DNA of 64,000 bases from Lewinellaceae bacterium. GTDB lineage: Bacteria > Bacteroidota > Bacteroidia > Chitinophagales > Saprospiraceae. The notes below the pieces were generated by a model. The model saw only the letters and a program-made list of their open reading frames with translations, was not told the DNA's origin and did not search any database. Each line of letters starts with the position of its first letter. The stretch's first letter is position 1. Of the stretch, positions 1-8,375 are shown piece after piece. The DNA is taken from NCBI GenBank assembly GCA_020636375.1, contig JACJXZ010000002.1, positions 558,001 through 622,000 of the forward strand. Reading direction: 5' to 3'. A program made the translations under genes and the position numbers.

Positions 1-308
1 AGATCGATGAGATCGCCGAACGCATCCTGACCCTGCGCCTGCGGCCTCTGAGCAAAATGTCGGACTACCTCAACACCGCAGCGGTCAATGAAGCCGACAG
101 CTTCAGCAACGACCGCGAAATGGTGGACGTCATCCTGGAAAACCACAAGATCATCATTGAGAACATGCGCGAAGTGGTCCGGGCAGCCGACGAAGTCGGC
201 GATGAAGGCACCATCGATATGATCGGCGGGTTCCTGAGCGGCCTGGAAAAGAAGAGCTGGATGCTGGACGCCTGGCGCGCCAAAGTGGAACAACCGACAA
301 TGGTATAA
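1..308 (+). CDS. dps: Dps-family DNA-protecting ferritin, C-terminal part
   Basis: The window opens inside this gene, with the reading frame open from base 3. The visible part begins with a segment like the DEIAERI...RPL...SDYL stretch of Dps proteins and continues through two helices with the acidic, amphipathic pattern of the ferritin four-helix bundle, ending after the KSWMLDAW segment. Dps forms a dodecamer that oxidises and stores iron and shields DNA in starvation or oxidative stress. The ferroxidase residues in the N-terminal half are outside the window. A stem-loop with a T-run follows 12 bases after the stop. The family call is from sequence recognition. Confidence 0.85.
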   Translation, partial: IDEIAERILTLRLRPLSKMSDYLNTAAVNEADSFSNDREMVDVILENHKIIIENMREVVRAADEVGDEGTIDMIGGFLSGLEKKSWMLDAWRAKVEQPTMV

Positions 309-320
309 AACAAATTATAA

Positions 321-344
321 GGGAAGCGGCTGCTTCCCTTTTTT
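321..344 (+). terminator. Intrinsic terminator of dps
   Basis: GGGAAGC and GCTTCCC form a 7-bp stem with a 4-base loop, followed by six T. It sits 12 bases after the dps stop codon. Confidence 0.8.
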
Positions 345-372
345 AAATAATAGAAAAGACAAGAAAGAAATC

Positions 373-708
373 ATGAAACTTAACCGATATACCACTGTCG
401 TCCATGCAGTAGAAGCGCTGAAAAAAAGGGGATATACGGAAGAATTCAAACTCAGCCCCGGGTCTGGTACAATGAACAACCTGAGGAGCGGAAAAAGTTA
501 TCGCCCCGACGAAATGAAAATCATCGAATACCACCGTTTTGAAGGGATGTCCAACCCCAGCGATATGTCCATCGTATTTGCTATCGAACTCAATGATGGC
601 AGCAAAGGAATCATCATTTCTTCCTATGGCATGTATGCCGATATGAGTTTGGTAGAATTCCTGGATAAGGTAAAGATAAAAGAACAGGCCGGCAGCCTGA
701 ACGACTGA
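373..708 (+). CDS. Small conserved Bacteroidota protein (often labelled phosphoribosylpyrophosphate synthetase)
   Basis: This is a 111-residue soluble protein that starts MKLNRYTTVVHAVEALKKRGYTE. Short proteins with this YxTVxEAVxxLKKRGYTxxF opening are common in Bacteroidota. They often carry the name phosphoribosylpyrophosphate synthetase, but they are far too short for that enzyme and lack its PRPP-binding loop, so the name should not be trusted. A central stretch around residues 50-60 (IIEYHRFEGMSNPSDMS) and a C-terminal alpha/beta pattern suggest one compact domain. No function can be assigned. It follows dps but is separated from it by a terminator, so it is probably transcribed alone. 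Confidence 0.65.
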   Translation: MKLNRYTTVVHAVEALKKRGYTEEFKLSPGSGTMNNLRSGKSYRPDEMKIIEYHRFEGMSNPSDMSIVFAIELNDGSKGIIISSYGMYADMSLVEFLDKVKIKEQAGSLND

Positions 709-873
709 TCCGGAAACGTCAGTTTCCAAATAAAAAACCAAACAACCTGAGGAGTAGCTGCATTTGTTTGCGACAGGTTCTGCGCATGTAGCCTTCCCCA
801 CTGAGACTGAAGGGAAAATCTGCTCATAATTGTACAAAACCAATTGCCATTGAGTATTCTTGCCAGAATCAGG

Positions 874-932
874 CGGGCAAAAGAAAAGGGGGAAAGAAAT
901 GCATCTTTTCTTTCCCCCTTTTCTTTTGCCCG
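874..932. repeat. Perfect 26-bp-arm inverted repeat, purine arm and pyrimidine arm
   Basis: Bases 874-899 and 907-932 are exact reverse complements separated by about 7 bases. One arm is almost all purine and the other almost all pyrimidine. It lies in the 308-base gene-free stretch 709-1016 upstream of the AI-2E-type transporter. The rest of that stretch shows no other structure I can support. Confidence 0.8.
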
Positions 933-1016
933 GCCCAGTGCATTGCTTGGCTAACTTGAAAAGGGTGTTTATATTCAGCTTGCGTTTACCGTTCACACAA
1001 AAATGCCTCAGGCAAC

Positions 1017-2153
1017 ATGAGCAACATCAACATCAACCTGCAGCGGATCGCTTATTTGCTTGTGATCCTTAGCATAAGCACCTACATCCTGATCATCGGG
1101 AAAAGCCTGTTCGTGCCGGTCGCTTTTTCCGTGCTTTTTTCCTTCCTGCTTCTGCCGGTCTGCCGGAAGATCGAAAGCTGGATGCCCTACCGGCCCGCCG
1201 CCATTGTTCTCTCTATGTTGCTGGCGCTGCTGCCGATTCTGATTGCCATCAGCTTGTTTTCTTATCAGCTGACCACTGTGCTGCAGGATATGCCCTCCAT
1301 CACCGGCCAGCTGAGGAGGGGGATCAGCCATATTTTCAACCTGGCGGAGCTTCATCTCGGCATGGATTCGACCAGCCTGGAGGAATGGCTCCGCACCAAC
1401 CTGACGACGATCCTGGATACGCCGCTCCAGTTTCTGGGCGACAGCCTGACGTCCTCCACCGTTGTCCTGGCGGGTTTGCTGCTCACCATTTTGTTCACCT
1501 TTTTCGAACTCCTGTACCGTACGTCATTTAAAAATTTTGCGCTCACGCAGTTCCCAAAGTCTGTAAGGGAAGAAACCACGCGGGTGATGGAGCAGGTACA
1601 GCACGTAGCCCAGGAATACCTCTACGGCTTGCTCCTGGTAATCGTCATCCTGGGCTGCCTGAACAGCCTGGGGTTGTGGCTGATCGGCATCAACTACCCT
1701 GCATTCTGGGGTTTCCTGGCCGCCTTCCTCGCCATCATACCGTATATCGGGACTACCCTGGGCGGCTTCTTCCCCTTCATTTACGCCATCGCCACCACGG
1801 GGACATTCTGGCAGCCGGCAGCTGTCGTGATCCTGTATGCCAGCGTACAGTCTCTGGAAGGCAACATCATCACGCCGAAGGTGGTGGGCAGCAGCGTCAG
1901 CATCAATCCCATGGCCGCCATTTTCTCTCTCCTCGCGGGAGGGATGATCTGGGGTATTTCCGGGCTGATCCTGGCCCTGCCGCTGATCGCCATCATGAAA
2001 GTCGTCATGGGCCACATCACCCCCCTGCAGCCCTTCAGCGAGCTGCTGGGCAGCGGCCTGTACCGGAACAGCGATGTGTTTTTTGAGAAATATGACCGGG
2101 AAGAATACCGCTTCATCAACTATTTCAGCGACCGGAGACGGCGGAAGCTTTAG
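1017..2153 (+). CDS. AI-2E/PerM family membrane transporter
   Basis: This 378-residue protein has about seven to eight hydrophobic segments and the family layout: two N-terminal helices (about residues 10-50), one near 60-85, a loop region, and a C-terminal block. The hallmark stretch AIIPYIGTTLGG lies near residue 240, and SLEGNIITPKVVG near 278 is the second signature. Members export small molecules (autoinducer-2 is claimed for some) or work as Na+/H+ antiporters, and the substrate here cannot be read from sequence. The start codon directly follows CAGGCAAC and there is no Shine-Dalgarno box, as is usual in Bacteroidota. The last four bases overlap the convergent sigma-factor gene. Confidence 0.9.
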   Translation: MSNININLQRIAYLLVILSISTYILIIGKSLFVPVAFSVLFSFLLLPVCRKIESWMPYRPAAIVLSMLLALLPILIAISLFSYQLTTVLQDMPSITGQLRRGISHIFNLAELHLGMDSTSLEEWLRTNLTTILDTPLQFLGDSLTSSTVVLAGLLLTILFTFFELLYRTSFKNFALTQFPKSVREETTRVMEQVQHVAQEYLYGLLLVIVILGCLNSLGLWLIGINYPAFWGFLAAFLAIIPYIGTTLGGFFPFIYAIATTGTFWQPAAVVILYASVQSLEGNIITPKVVGSSVSINPMAAIFSLLAGGMIWGISGLILALPLIAIMKVVMGHITPLQPFSELLGSGLYRNSDVFFEKYDREEYRFINYFSDRRRRKL

Positions 2154-2659
2154 TTGCCATAACGTTCATTGATGAGCTTTTTCAGCTTTTTGCGGGCCAG
2201 GAAAATCCGGCTTTTCACCGTCCCGATGGGAATGTCGAGATAATGCGCGATCTCCTTGTATTCATATCCACGGTAGAACATGAGGAAGGGGACGCTGTAG
2301 ATTTCGCCGATTTCGCCAAAAATCTTATCGTATTCCTGCATGCGAATGTTGATCTCCCCCTGGTTGGGGATAGCGTTCTTGTTTTCCACCGCAAACAGGA
2401 AGGTCTCAACAGGCTCGTTGACATTACGGCGCAGCTTGGCTTTCCGGTATTGGTTGATAAACGTGTTGCGCATGATGGTAGAAACCCAGCTTTTGAAATT
2501 TGTGCCTACTGTGAATTTGTCCCGGTGCTTGTACGCCCGCAACGCCGTCTCCTGGATCAGGTCTTTGGCGTCTTCCCGGTTTTTGGTCAACCGTAAAGCG
2601 AACGAATAAAGGATGTTTTCCAGAGCATTGAATTCTTTGCTGAATTGTAAGGTGGACAT
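2150..2659 (-). CDS. ECF-type RNA polymerase sigma factor
   Basis: This is a 169-residue sigma-70 family protein of the extracytoplasmic-function size class. Region 2 is seen in the first half (ILYSFALRLTKNREDAKDL and FKSWVSTIMRNTFINQYRK). Region 4 is the C-terminal helix-turn-helix (YKEIAHYLDIPIGTVKSRI, then ARKKLKKLI). I chose MSTLQFSKEF as the start over an ATG 33 bases upstream, because the extra residues have no counterpart in the family. No anti-sigma gene lies next to it, so it probably resembles the solitary sigma factors common in Bacteroidota. It converges on the AI-2E-type gene with a 4-base overlap. Confidence 0.92.
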   Translation of the reverse strand: MSTLQFSKEFNALENILYSFALRLTKNREDAKDLIQETALRAYKHRDKFTVGTNFKSWVSTIMRNTFINQYRKAKLRRNVNEPVETFLFAVENKNAIPNQGEINIRMQEYDKIFGEIGEIYSVPFLMFYRGYEYKEIAHYLDIPIGTVKSRIFLARKKLKKLINERYGN

Positions 2660-2929
2660 AAAGAAGTTTTGGTTTACAATGATATTGTTCAATATTTACA
2701 CAGAATAGGGCGCAAAAGTCATGCCAACCCCTAAAACCCTGTAAAATCAGCGAAAAACCATCATTTTGCCCACTAAGTTTAATTAAATATAATCAATTTT
2801 ATCTCATTACATCAATTTTGGTGAAAAAAATATTCAATAGCGCTTGCTGCTTTGGTTAATAATGCACTGAAAGTGAACATGCATTCTGCCCCCCCTGTTA
2901 AAACGGCAGAAATTAAATAACAGCTTGTC

Positions 2930-3259
2930 GTGGAGCAATGGTTAACTGAAATCCGCCCCCATCGGTTCGAAACCGACGTACTGAAATGCCCGAAGCCAGC
3001 GTTGGTGGTCTTCTTGAAGAGAGGCATTGCCAGCGGGGACATGCTCCTGTCTGTCCTCCGGCGGCTTGCCCGGGAGTCCGGTCCGGAAATTTGTTATTTC
3101 AAGGCGGATGTGGATGGGTGCGCGGACCTGGCAGCGCGCTACCGGATTGAGAAAGCCCCTACTACACTCCTCTTTGTGAAGGGAAAGATCACAGCTCATT
3201 TTGTCGGGATGATGAGCGCGCAAAAAATACGGGAGATCGTCGGGGCGGGATTGGGATGA
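2930..3259 (+). CDS. Thioredoxin-fold protein without active-site cysteines
   Basis: The 109 residues follow the thioredoxin plan: a beta strand (PALVVFL, about residues 23-29), an active-site loop, a long helix, a second strand (ICYFKADVDG), and the conserved cis-proline segment (KAPTTLLFVKG). At the position of WCGPC the sequence reads RGIASGD, so neither redox cysteine is present. The only cysteines are outside the active site. It is therefore unlikely to be a disulfide reductase. A protein-binding or chaperone-like role is possible but not shown. It stands alone between a sigma-factor gene and a convergent XRE regulator. The 270 bases upstream are AT-rich. Confidence 0.75.
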   Translation: MEQWLTEIRPHRFETDVLKCPKPALVVFLKRGIASGDMLLSVLRRLARESGPEICYFKADVDGCADLAARYRIEKAPTTLLFVKGKITAHFVGMMSAQKIREIVGAGLG

Positions 3260-3286
3260 ATGGGAAGGCAGCCGGGAACGGGTGTT

Positions 3287-3838
3287 TCAGGCTTTTTGTT
3301 CCCGGTGCGTTTTATCCAGGATTTTAATTACTGCCTCGTTGAGGGAAAGCATGTGCTCGATGAGGTTCAGGAAGTTTTCGATATCGATATTGGGTTTTCC
3401 ATTGCCAAATCCTTCCATTTCCTGCCGTTCTCTTTTGAATTGATAGAATACCTTAAATCCCTCCAGCATTTTCCGGATGCTGACTGACCGCTCTACAAAT
3501 TCACCCAGCACTTCTTCGTCGATGTCTTCGCTTACCTGTAAAGTATCCTCTGAAGCAGTTGCAGGAGGGGCTTTGAAGGGTTTTTCCACCGCTCCCGCGC
3601 GGCTGATGTCCGTATGTATCAGCTCCGCCATGTCCACATTGAAGAGTTTTGCCATTTTCAGCAACAGGCTGAGCCGGGGTTCTACATTTTTGCTCTCGTA
3701 GGCGGCGATATTGCTTCTTTTGACGTTCAGATGACGGGCAAGTTCTTCCTGGCTCCACTGCCTGGACTTGCGGAGAAACCTGATATTTCCGGATAAGCAG
3801 GTGGTAAAGTCCCTATTGTCACCTTCGTTATTCGACAT
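3287..3838 (-). CDS. XRE-family helix-turn-helix regulator with C-terminal extension
   Basis: The N-terminal residues 12-72 form a Cro/CI-type HTH domain (LRKSRQWSQEELARHLNV then RSNIAAYE). It is followed by an acidic linker and a helical C-terminal half (residues about 95-183) rich in leucine and lysine that probably mediates dimerisation or partner binding. The protein is 183 residues long. It is cytoplasmic and presumably represses or activates nearby genes, but the target is not visible. Two tandem decamers of the form GTTRAAACAA lie 11 bases upstream of its start and are candidates for autoregulation. Confidence 0.88.
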   Translation of the reverse strand: MSNNEGDNRDFTTCLSGNIRFLRKSRQWSQEELARHLNVKRSNIAAYESKNVEPRLSLLLKMAKLFNVDMAELIHTDISRAGAVEKPFKAPPATASEDTLQVSEDIDEEVLGEFVERSVSIRKMLEGFKVFYQFKRERQEMEGFGNGKPNIDIENFLNLIEHMLSLNEAVIKILDKTHREQKA

Positions 3839-3849
3839 GTTTCCTGACA

Positions 3850-3869
3850 GTTAAAACAAGTTGAAACAA
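3850..3869. promoter_or_regulatory. Tandem decamer upstream of the XRE gene, possible operator
   Basis: Two adjacent 10-mers, GTTAAAACAA and GTTGAAACAA, differ by one base and lie immediately upstream of the XRE start codon. A regulator site is a guess from position and repetition only. Confidence 0.2.
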
Positions 3870-4059
3870 CAACAATATCCTTTTTTTCGTTGGCAGTACA
3901 AAAGCTGAGCATTTGATTAACAACTTCATTACTTAATTTGAACACGGCCGGCCTCCTGCTTGTTCATAATATAAGAGCTTCTTCAGCTATCAAATTTTCC
4001 GGACATCGACATCATCGGAATCAATCATACAATTATATCAACTTTAAAATCAAACCATT

Positions 4060-4467
4060 ATGAAAGACAGAACCAGAGAAAGAGTTGCCCTGGGATTAGG
4101 ATTGCTGGCTGGCGCCGCCATCGGCCTTTTCCTCAACAGCGATAAGGGGCGTAAGATGCGCCAGGAGACCGGCGAGAAGATCGGCGATGTGAGCGAAAAA
4201 GCGCTGAACGAACTCAGCCATCTCAGCGAAGAGGTTCGCCACAAGGCTAATCAGTTCTCCGACGAGGTATCCCACGCTGTAGAGCGCAGCCGCGACTTCG
4301 TTTCGAACACGGGCGGCGTGATCAAGGAGCGGGCAAAGTGGCTGAAAGGCGCGACTGAAGAAAAGCTCGACGTAGTCAACAAGGATTTCAAAGCAGGCGT
4401 AGACTTTGCCCTGAGCAACATCAAAAAGAAGGCAAAGGAACTGCAAAAATCCGCCAACAAAAGCTAA
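4060..4467 (+). CDS. YtxH-domain general-stress membrane protein
   Basis: This 135-residue protein has one short hydrophobic segment (VALGLGLLAGAAIGLFL, residues 10-26) followed by SDKGRKMRQ and a long amphipathic, charged helix region that is typical of YtxH proteins. The long heptad-like stretch after residue 40 (VSEKALNELSHLSEEV and onwards) suggests a coiled coil in the cytoplasm. YtxH proteins are induced by envelope and osmotic stress in several phyla, and the biochemical role is unknown. It is the first gene of a plus-strand set with the holin-X-like, small membrane and YihY proteins, which points to an envelope role. Confidence 0.85.
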   Translation: MKDRTRERVALGLGLLAGAAIGLFLNSDKGRKMRQETGEKIGDVSEKALNELSHLSEEVRHKANQFSDEVSHAVERSRDFVSNTGGVIKERAKWLKGATEEKLDVVNKDFKAGVDFALSNIKKKAKELQKSANKS

Positions 4468-4564
4468 TCTCACCCGGAACTCCGGCAGCACAGGGCAGGA
4501 TCCGCTCTGCCGGTTCCCGCCCCGTGCCTGAGCCGCACATAATGTTAATATTTACCCTACTCAC

Positions 4565-4921
4565 ATGAAACTACCAGACGGGCTCATGGAGTCGAGTGGC
4601 GAAGCCTATGGCTATGTCAAAGCTTACGTAGAGCAACAGATTGAATACACCAAGCTGGACATTGCCGAGCGGCTCTCCACTTCGGTTTCCTCCGCGATCA
4701 CCGCCATAGTGGTTCTCCAGCTGGTGTTCTTTGCCATAGGTTTCCTGTCGCTGGCCCTGGGCATTTACCTGGGAGAACGGCGGGGTTCCTATGTTGAGGG
4801 TTTCCTCCTGGTCGGCGGGCTTTACACTCTTTTCACGGTGGCCGTCATCCTGCTTCGCCGTCCGCTGATCACTAACCCGGTGGTATCCCGGATCATCAAA
4901 ATCTTTTTCGAAGTCAAATGA
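4565..4921 (+). CDS. Phage-holin/DUF1469-type small membrane protein
   Basis: The 118 residues carry two strong transmembrane helices (about 38-68 and 76-98) joined by a short charged loop, preceded by an amphipathic N-terminus (YVEQQIEYTKLDIAERLS). This is the layout of the holin-X / DUF1469 superfamily proteins that accompany YtxH and YihY genes in many bacteria. The role is probably in membrane homeostasis, and the holin name is only a family label. The stop codon overlaps the next start in an ATGA arrangement, which indicates translational coupling. Confidence 0.75.
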   Translation: MKLPDGLMESSGEAYGYVKAYVEQQIEYTKLDIAERLSTSVSSAITAIVVLQLVFFAIGFLSLALGIYLGERRGSYVEGFLLVGGLYTLFTVAVILLRRPLITNPVVSRIIKIFFEVK

Positions 4922-5247
4922 AAGAAAACGAGATAAACGGGCTGGCAGACCTGCGCCGGAGGAAGGAAGAACTCCGCCTGGAAATGAAAATCACCCGCAT
5001 GGGCCTTTTCCAGAGCTTCCGCCAGATGGGCCGGGAGAGCAAAAGGGCTTTTGTCAATGGCATCCTGGTTCCGCTGGGCATCGGCAGCGTCGCTTCCCTG
5101 CTTCTGAGCAGGCAGCCGGAAGATGGGGAAGGCAGAAAACCCGACTGGCTGCTGTTCGCCGAACAGGCGGTCCAGACGGTCGGGCAGTTTTTCGAAGGGA
5201 CTGCCGCCCGGGATGGCAAGACTGAAAAAGACAAAGACAGTTCATGA
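4918..5247 (+). CDS. Small protein of the YtxH/YihY envelope operon, unrecognised
   Basis: The 109 residues have a basic, coiled N-terminal half (LADLRRRKEELRLEMKITRMG) and one short hydrophobic stretch (GILVPLGIGSVASLLL, about residues 49-64). I do not recognise a family. The gene overlaps both neighbours by four bases (ATGA at each side), so it is translationally coupled between the holin-X-like protein and YihY and very likely works with them at the inner membrane. Confidence 0.7.
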   Translation: MKENEINGLADLRRRKEELRLEMKITRMGLFQSFRQMGRESKRAFVNGILVPLGIGSVASLLLSRQPEDGEGRKPDWLLFAEQAVQTVGQFFEGTAARDGKTEKDKDSS

Positions 5248-6194
5248 AGCAAAAGTTGCTCCATTTTTTTCGTTTTTACTGGAAAGTCCTGAAAGGGAGT
5301 ATCCAGCGCTTTCTCAAAGAAGACATTTTTACACACGCCGCAGGGCTGGCCTACTATACCATCTTCGCCCTTCCTCCGATGTTGATGGTCATCCTTTTTA
5401 CCACTACTATTTTTTACGACCGCACCACTATGCGGCGGACTATATTCGGAGAAATCTCAAGCCTGGTCGGCCCGGAAAGCGCCCGTTCTCTGGCCACCAC
5501 GCTCGACCGCATCGGCCTGTTCGAAGGCAGCTGGTGGGCCTCTGCCATCAGCATCGCCGTCCTTGTCTTTACGTCCACTACCGTCTTTGTCACCATTCAG
5601 AATGCCCTCAACCGCATCTTCGGCGTCAAACCGAAACCCAAAACTAAAGGTTGGCTGAAAATGATCCGCGACCGCCTGATTTCCTTCGCCCTGCTGCTGA
5701 GCATCGCATTCATCCTGATCGTCTCCCTGGTCCTGACCGCCCTGATCAGCGCCCTGGGGGATTACCTCTCCCGCTTTGTCCCTGAAGTGTCTATCGTCAT
5801 TGCCACCGTCGCCTCCGAACTCTTTCCCTTTCTTATCATTACCGCCCTTTTTGGCCTGATCTTCCGGTACCTGCCGGATGTGGAAATCCACTGGAAAGAC
5901 ACCATCGTGGGGGCCCTGGTCACTTCGTTTTTGTTCCTGATCGGGAAGTTCCTGATCAGCTTTTATATCGCCAACAGCCAGGCTGCCAACCTCTACGAAG
6001 CCGCCGGCTCGGTTATGGTTATCCTCCTGTGGGTATTCTATGCTTCTATTATTTTCCTCTTTGGAGGCGCTTTTACCCGGGTATATATTGAAGAAAAAAG
6101 AGGGGAGATTGCTCCCAACTCTTTCTCGGTCAAGGTCCGACAGAAAATCATTGAAGAACCGGCGGCGAAGGGCCCGGGGGCGGAGGGGGTTTAA
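5244..6194 (+). CDS. YihY/BrkB family integral membrane protein
   Basis: The 316-residue protein has six transmembrane segments and the family signatures: HAAGLAYYTIFALPPML near residue 30, the TSTTVFVTIQNALNRIFGV stretch near 115, and YEAAGSVMVILLWVFYAS near 255. YihY proteins are inner-membrane proteins once called ribonuclease BN. That activity is now assigned to ElaC, and their true role (possibly transport) is unclear. The C-terminal 35 residues are hydrophilic and variable. It is the last gene of the coupled operon. Repetitive DNA starts directly at its stop codon. Confidence 0.9.
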   Translation: MKQKLLHFFRFYWKVLKGSIQRFLKEDIFTHAAGLAYYTIFALPPMLMVILFTTTIFYDRTTMRRTIFGEISSLVGPESARSLATTLDRIGLFEGSWWASAISIAVLVFTSTTVFVTIQNALNRIFGVKPKPKTKGWLKMIRDRLISFALLLSIAFILIVSLVLTALISALGDYLSRFVPEVSIVIATVASELFPFLIITALFGLIFRYLPDVEIHWKDTIVGALVTSFLFLIGKFLISFYIANSQAANLYEAAGSVMVILLWVFYASIIFLFGGAFTRVYIEEKRGEIAPNSFSVKVRQKIIEEPAAKGPGAEGV

Positions 6195-6310
6195 CACATA
6201 GGGCACATAGGGGTTTTCACATAGGGCGGGTCTTTTGCTCCCGGGGGCGGGCGCTTTTTTATCACATAGGGCACATAGGGGTTTTCACAATAGGGCACAT
6301 AGGCGATACG
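6195..6310. repeat. ACATAGGGCACATAGG direct-repeat module, copy 1
   Basis: CACATAGGGCACATAGGGG occurs twice (from about 6197 and 6262), each time followed by TTTTCACA and a further copy of the ATAGGGC core. The same module occurs at 50327-50448. It fills the gap between the convergent YihY and FolC genes, together with the adjoining octamer array. Confidence 0.75.
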
Positions 6311-6312
6311 CT

Positions 6313-6358
6313 GCCCTCTCTCCCTCTCCCCCTCTCTCCCTCTCCCCCTCTCCCCCTC
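6313..6358. repeat. Octamer tandem array at the folC stop codon
   Basis: About 5.5 copies of an 8-bp unit of the form TCYCCCTC run into the reverse-complemented folC stop codon at 6357-6359. This is one of several arrays with the same period but other sequence in this window. Confidence 0.85.
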
Positions 6359-7658
6359 ACCGCACCACCTCCGCCACCACAAAAATACTGCCCCCTACGT
6401 AGATCAGGTCCTCGGGCCGGGCCTGCCGGCGCGCGGCGCGCAGGGCATTGCGGACCGAGCTGTAGGCGCGCCCTTCCAGGCCCATCGCCGCTGCTTTTTC
6501 CCGGAGCAGGCCCGCGTCGTGGCCTCGGGGGATGTCCGGGCGGGCGAAATAGTAGCGCGCTCCGGCTGGCATGTGGCGCAGCAATTTGGCGGGGTCTTTG
6601 TCCTTGACCGTGCCCAGCACGATGTGCAATTTTGCGCAGGGCATCTCTTTCAGCGCGCCCATGGCGAGTTCCATCCCTGCCTCGTTGTGGGCGCTGTCGC
6701 AGAGGATGGCCGGGTTTTCGCCCAGCACCTGCCAGCGCCCCAGCAGGCGGGTGTAGGCGCGCAGGTGGCCCAAACCGTCCCGAAGGTGCGCCTCGGATAC
6801 CCGGAAGGGCGGCCGGAGCCACTCCAGGGCCTGCAGGACCGCCTGCAGGTTTTTGTACTGATAGGGGCCATGGGCATTGAGCTGCAGGCCAGGATACAGC
6901 AGTTGCCCTTCCCGGTAGACATCATAGGTGGTGTGAGAAAAGGAAACACCCTGCTGTTCCGCCCGGTAATGCCGGTCGGCGAAAATGATGGGCGCGCCCG
7001 TGGCTGCGGCCTTTTCCAGGAACACAGGCTGAGTCTCTTCTTGCGTTTCGCCGACCACCACCGGGACGCCTGGCTTGATGATCCCGGCCTTTTCGGCGGC
7101 GATGAGGGGCAGGGTATCCCCCAGCAGGTCCGTATGGTCAAAACTGATGTTGGTGATGACGCACAGTTCCGGCATTATGATGTTGGTCGAATCCAGTCGG
7201 CCGCCGAGGCCTACCTCGATGACGGCGACGTCCACTTCCTGCCGGGCGAAGTAATCGAAGGCCATGGCCACCGTGATCTCGAAAAAAGAAGGTTGTATGG
7301 AGTTGAACAGCGGCCGGCAACGCTCCACAAAGTCGACGACCTGCCGGCGGGGGATATACTTGCCGTTGATCTTGATGCGCTCCCGGAAATCGCGGTAATG
7401 GGGCGAGGTGTACAGGCCTACCTGCCAGCCGGCGGCCTGAAGCGCTGCCGCCAGCATGTGGGCGGTAGAGCCTTTGCCGTTGGTGCCGGCCACGTGCAGG
7501 CTGGGAAAGCGCTGCTCGGGGTGGCCCAGGGCCTCGCACAGGGCCCGGATATTGGAAAGGTCTTTTTTGTAGGCAGCCGGCCCGATGCGCTGGAACATGG
7601 GCAACTGGCTGTAAAGGAAATCCAGGGTTTGATGGTACTGGTTATTTCTGGACGGCAT
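6357..7658 (-). CDS. folC: Folylpolyglutamate synthase / dihydrofolate synthase
   Basis: This cytoplasmic Mur-ligase-fold enzyme adds glutamate to folates and in many bacteria also joins dihydropteroate to glutamate. The P-loop LHVAGTNGKGSTAHML is near residue 55, followed by YTSPHYRDFRERI, VIEVGLGGRLDSTN (metal and Mg-ATP binding) and TNISFDHTDLLGDT (FDHxxxLG motif). The C-terminal domain contains LCDSAHNEAG (ligase HN motif). I chose MPSRNNQYHQ as the start. ATGs 6 and 33 bases upstream add residues without family counterpart. With this start it is 433 residues, the usual length. It lies downstream of the ton operon on the same strand but behind a terminator. Confidence 0.93.
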   Translation of the reverse strand: MPSRNNQYHQTLDFLYSQLPMFQRIGPAAYKKDLSNIRALCEALGHPEQRFPSLHVAGTNGKGSTAHMLAAALQAAGWQVGLYTSPHYRDFRERIKINGKYIPRRQVVDFVERCRPLFNSIQPSFFEITVAMAFDYFARQEVDVAVIEVGLGGRLDSTNIIMPELCVITNISFDHTDLLGDTLPLIAAEKAGIIKPGVPVVVGETQEETQPVFLEKAAATGAPIIFADRHYRAEQQGVSFSHTTYDVYREGQLLYPGLQLNAHGPYQYKNLQAVLQALEWLRPPFRVSEAHLRDGLGHLRAYTRLLGRWQVLGENPAILCDSAHNEAGMELAMGALKEMPCAKLHIVLGTVKDKDPAKLLRHMPAGARYYFARPDIPRGHDAGLLREKAAAMGLEGRAYSSVRNALRAARRQARPEDLIYVGGSIFVVAEVVR

Positions 7659-7723
7659 GGGCATTTGATTTCCGGCCAACGGCCAGGGCAAAGCTAGGGC
7701 AAGAGGGGCAAAATTCCGGCGTT

Positions 7724-7824
7724 GTTATTGGTTATTATTTGCACCCCGGGACCAGATGTGGTTATTGGCACAGCGACCCATCCAAATAACCCGCTTTGTC
7801 AGGAGCAAACCAATAACCAATAAC
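7724..7824. repeat. Short inverted repeat upstream of folC
   Basis: A perfect 13-bp inverted repeat, GTTATTGGTTATT at 7724-7736 and its complement at 7812-7824, with 75 bases between. It lies in the 219-base gap upstream of folC. Function unknown. Confidence 0.6.
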
Positions 7825-7877
7825 CGCCCCCTGCTTCCCACTCTGAAATAACTGCGATAGAACCCTGTTCAGGCAGC

Positions 7878-8090
7878 CTACGGCCGGGGAACTTCCAGGG
7901 GGTAGGCCGCTTCGGCGGCTGCCTGCGGCAACCGGTTCATGACAGCCAGCGTATCTGTTGCTTCCACTTCTGTTTCCGGCACGTCACCGGCGCGCAGCAG
8001 CCATACCGGAAAAAAGGAAAGCAGGATCAGCAGGCACTGGCCTGCGGCGCCCCAGCTCGGTTTCTGTCTTTTGGATTCGTTGCTGTACAT
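7878..8090 (-). CDS. Possible small membrane protein between tonB and folC
   Basis: This 70-codon frame starts MYSNESKRQK and contains one hydrophobic stretch (QCLLILLSFFPVWLLRAG, about residues 17-34) followed by an acidic tail. A longer frame with an upstream ATG gives a basic leader that looks unnatural, so I prefer the inner start. I recognise no family. It is a single-pass membrane protein if real. Supporting points are strand and codon-like composition, and against it is the terminator between it and tonB. Confidence 0.35.
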   Translation of the reverse strand: MYSNESKRQKPSWGAAGQCLLILLSFFPVWLLRAGDVPETEVEATDTLAVMNRLPQAAAEAAYPLEVPRP

Positions 8091-8375
8091 GAGCCTGTTT
8101 CTTTGGAGTTGCGTTGTTTCTTTTTTCTTTAAACGCACGGAAACGAAACAGGCCACAGTTTCCCGCCTCCATTCACACAAGTTTAACCCATCTGTTAAGG
8201 ACGTACAAAGGAGGCGGCAGGTTGAACGGCGTTCGGTTTTCGCTCATCCGGCAAGCGCTCCGGGCAACCCGGTACTGCGTCTTCGCTGCATCCGGAAAAA
8301 AGCGCAGAATTAAAGGCACCTTCCGGCAAGCAATGAGCGGAAGCCTTCCGCTGCCCGGCTGCCCGGCCCGGGTCG

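Noticed and set aside
4565..4921. Prophage holin
   Set aside because: There are no other phage genes. The coupling with YtxH and YihY genes indicates a cellular envelope protein.
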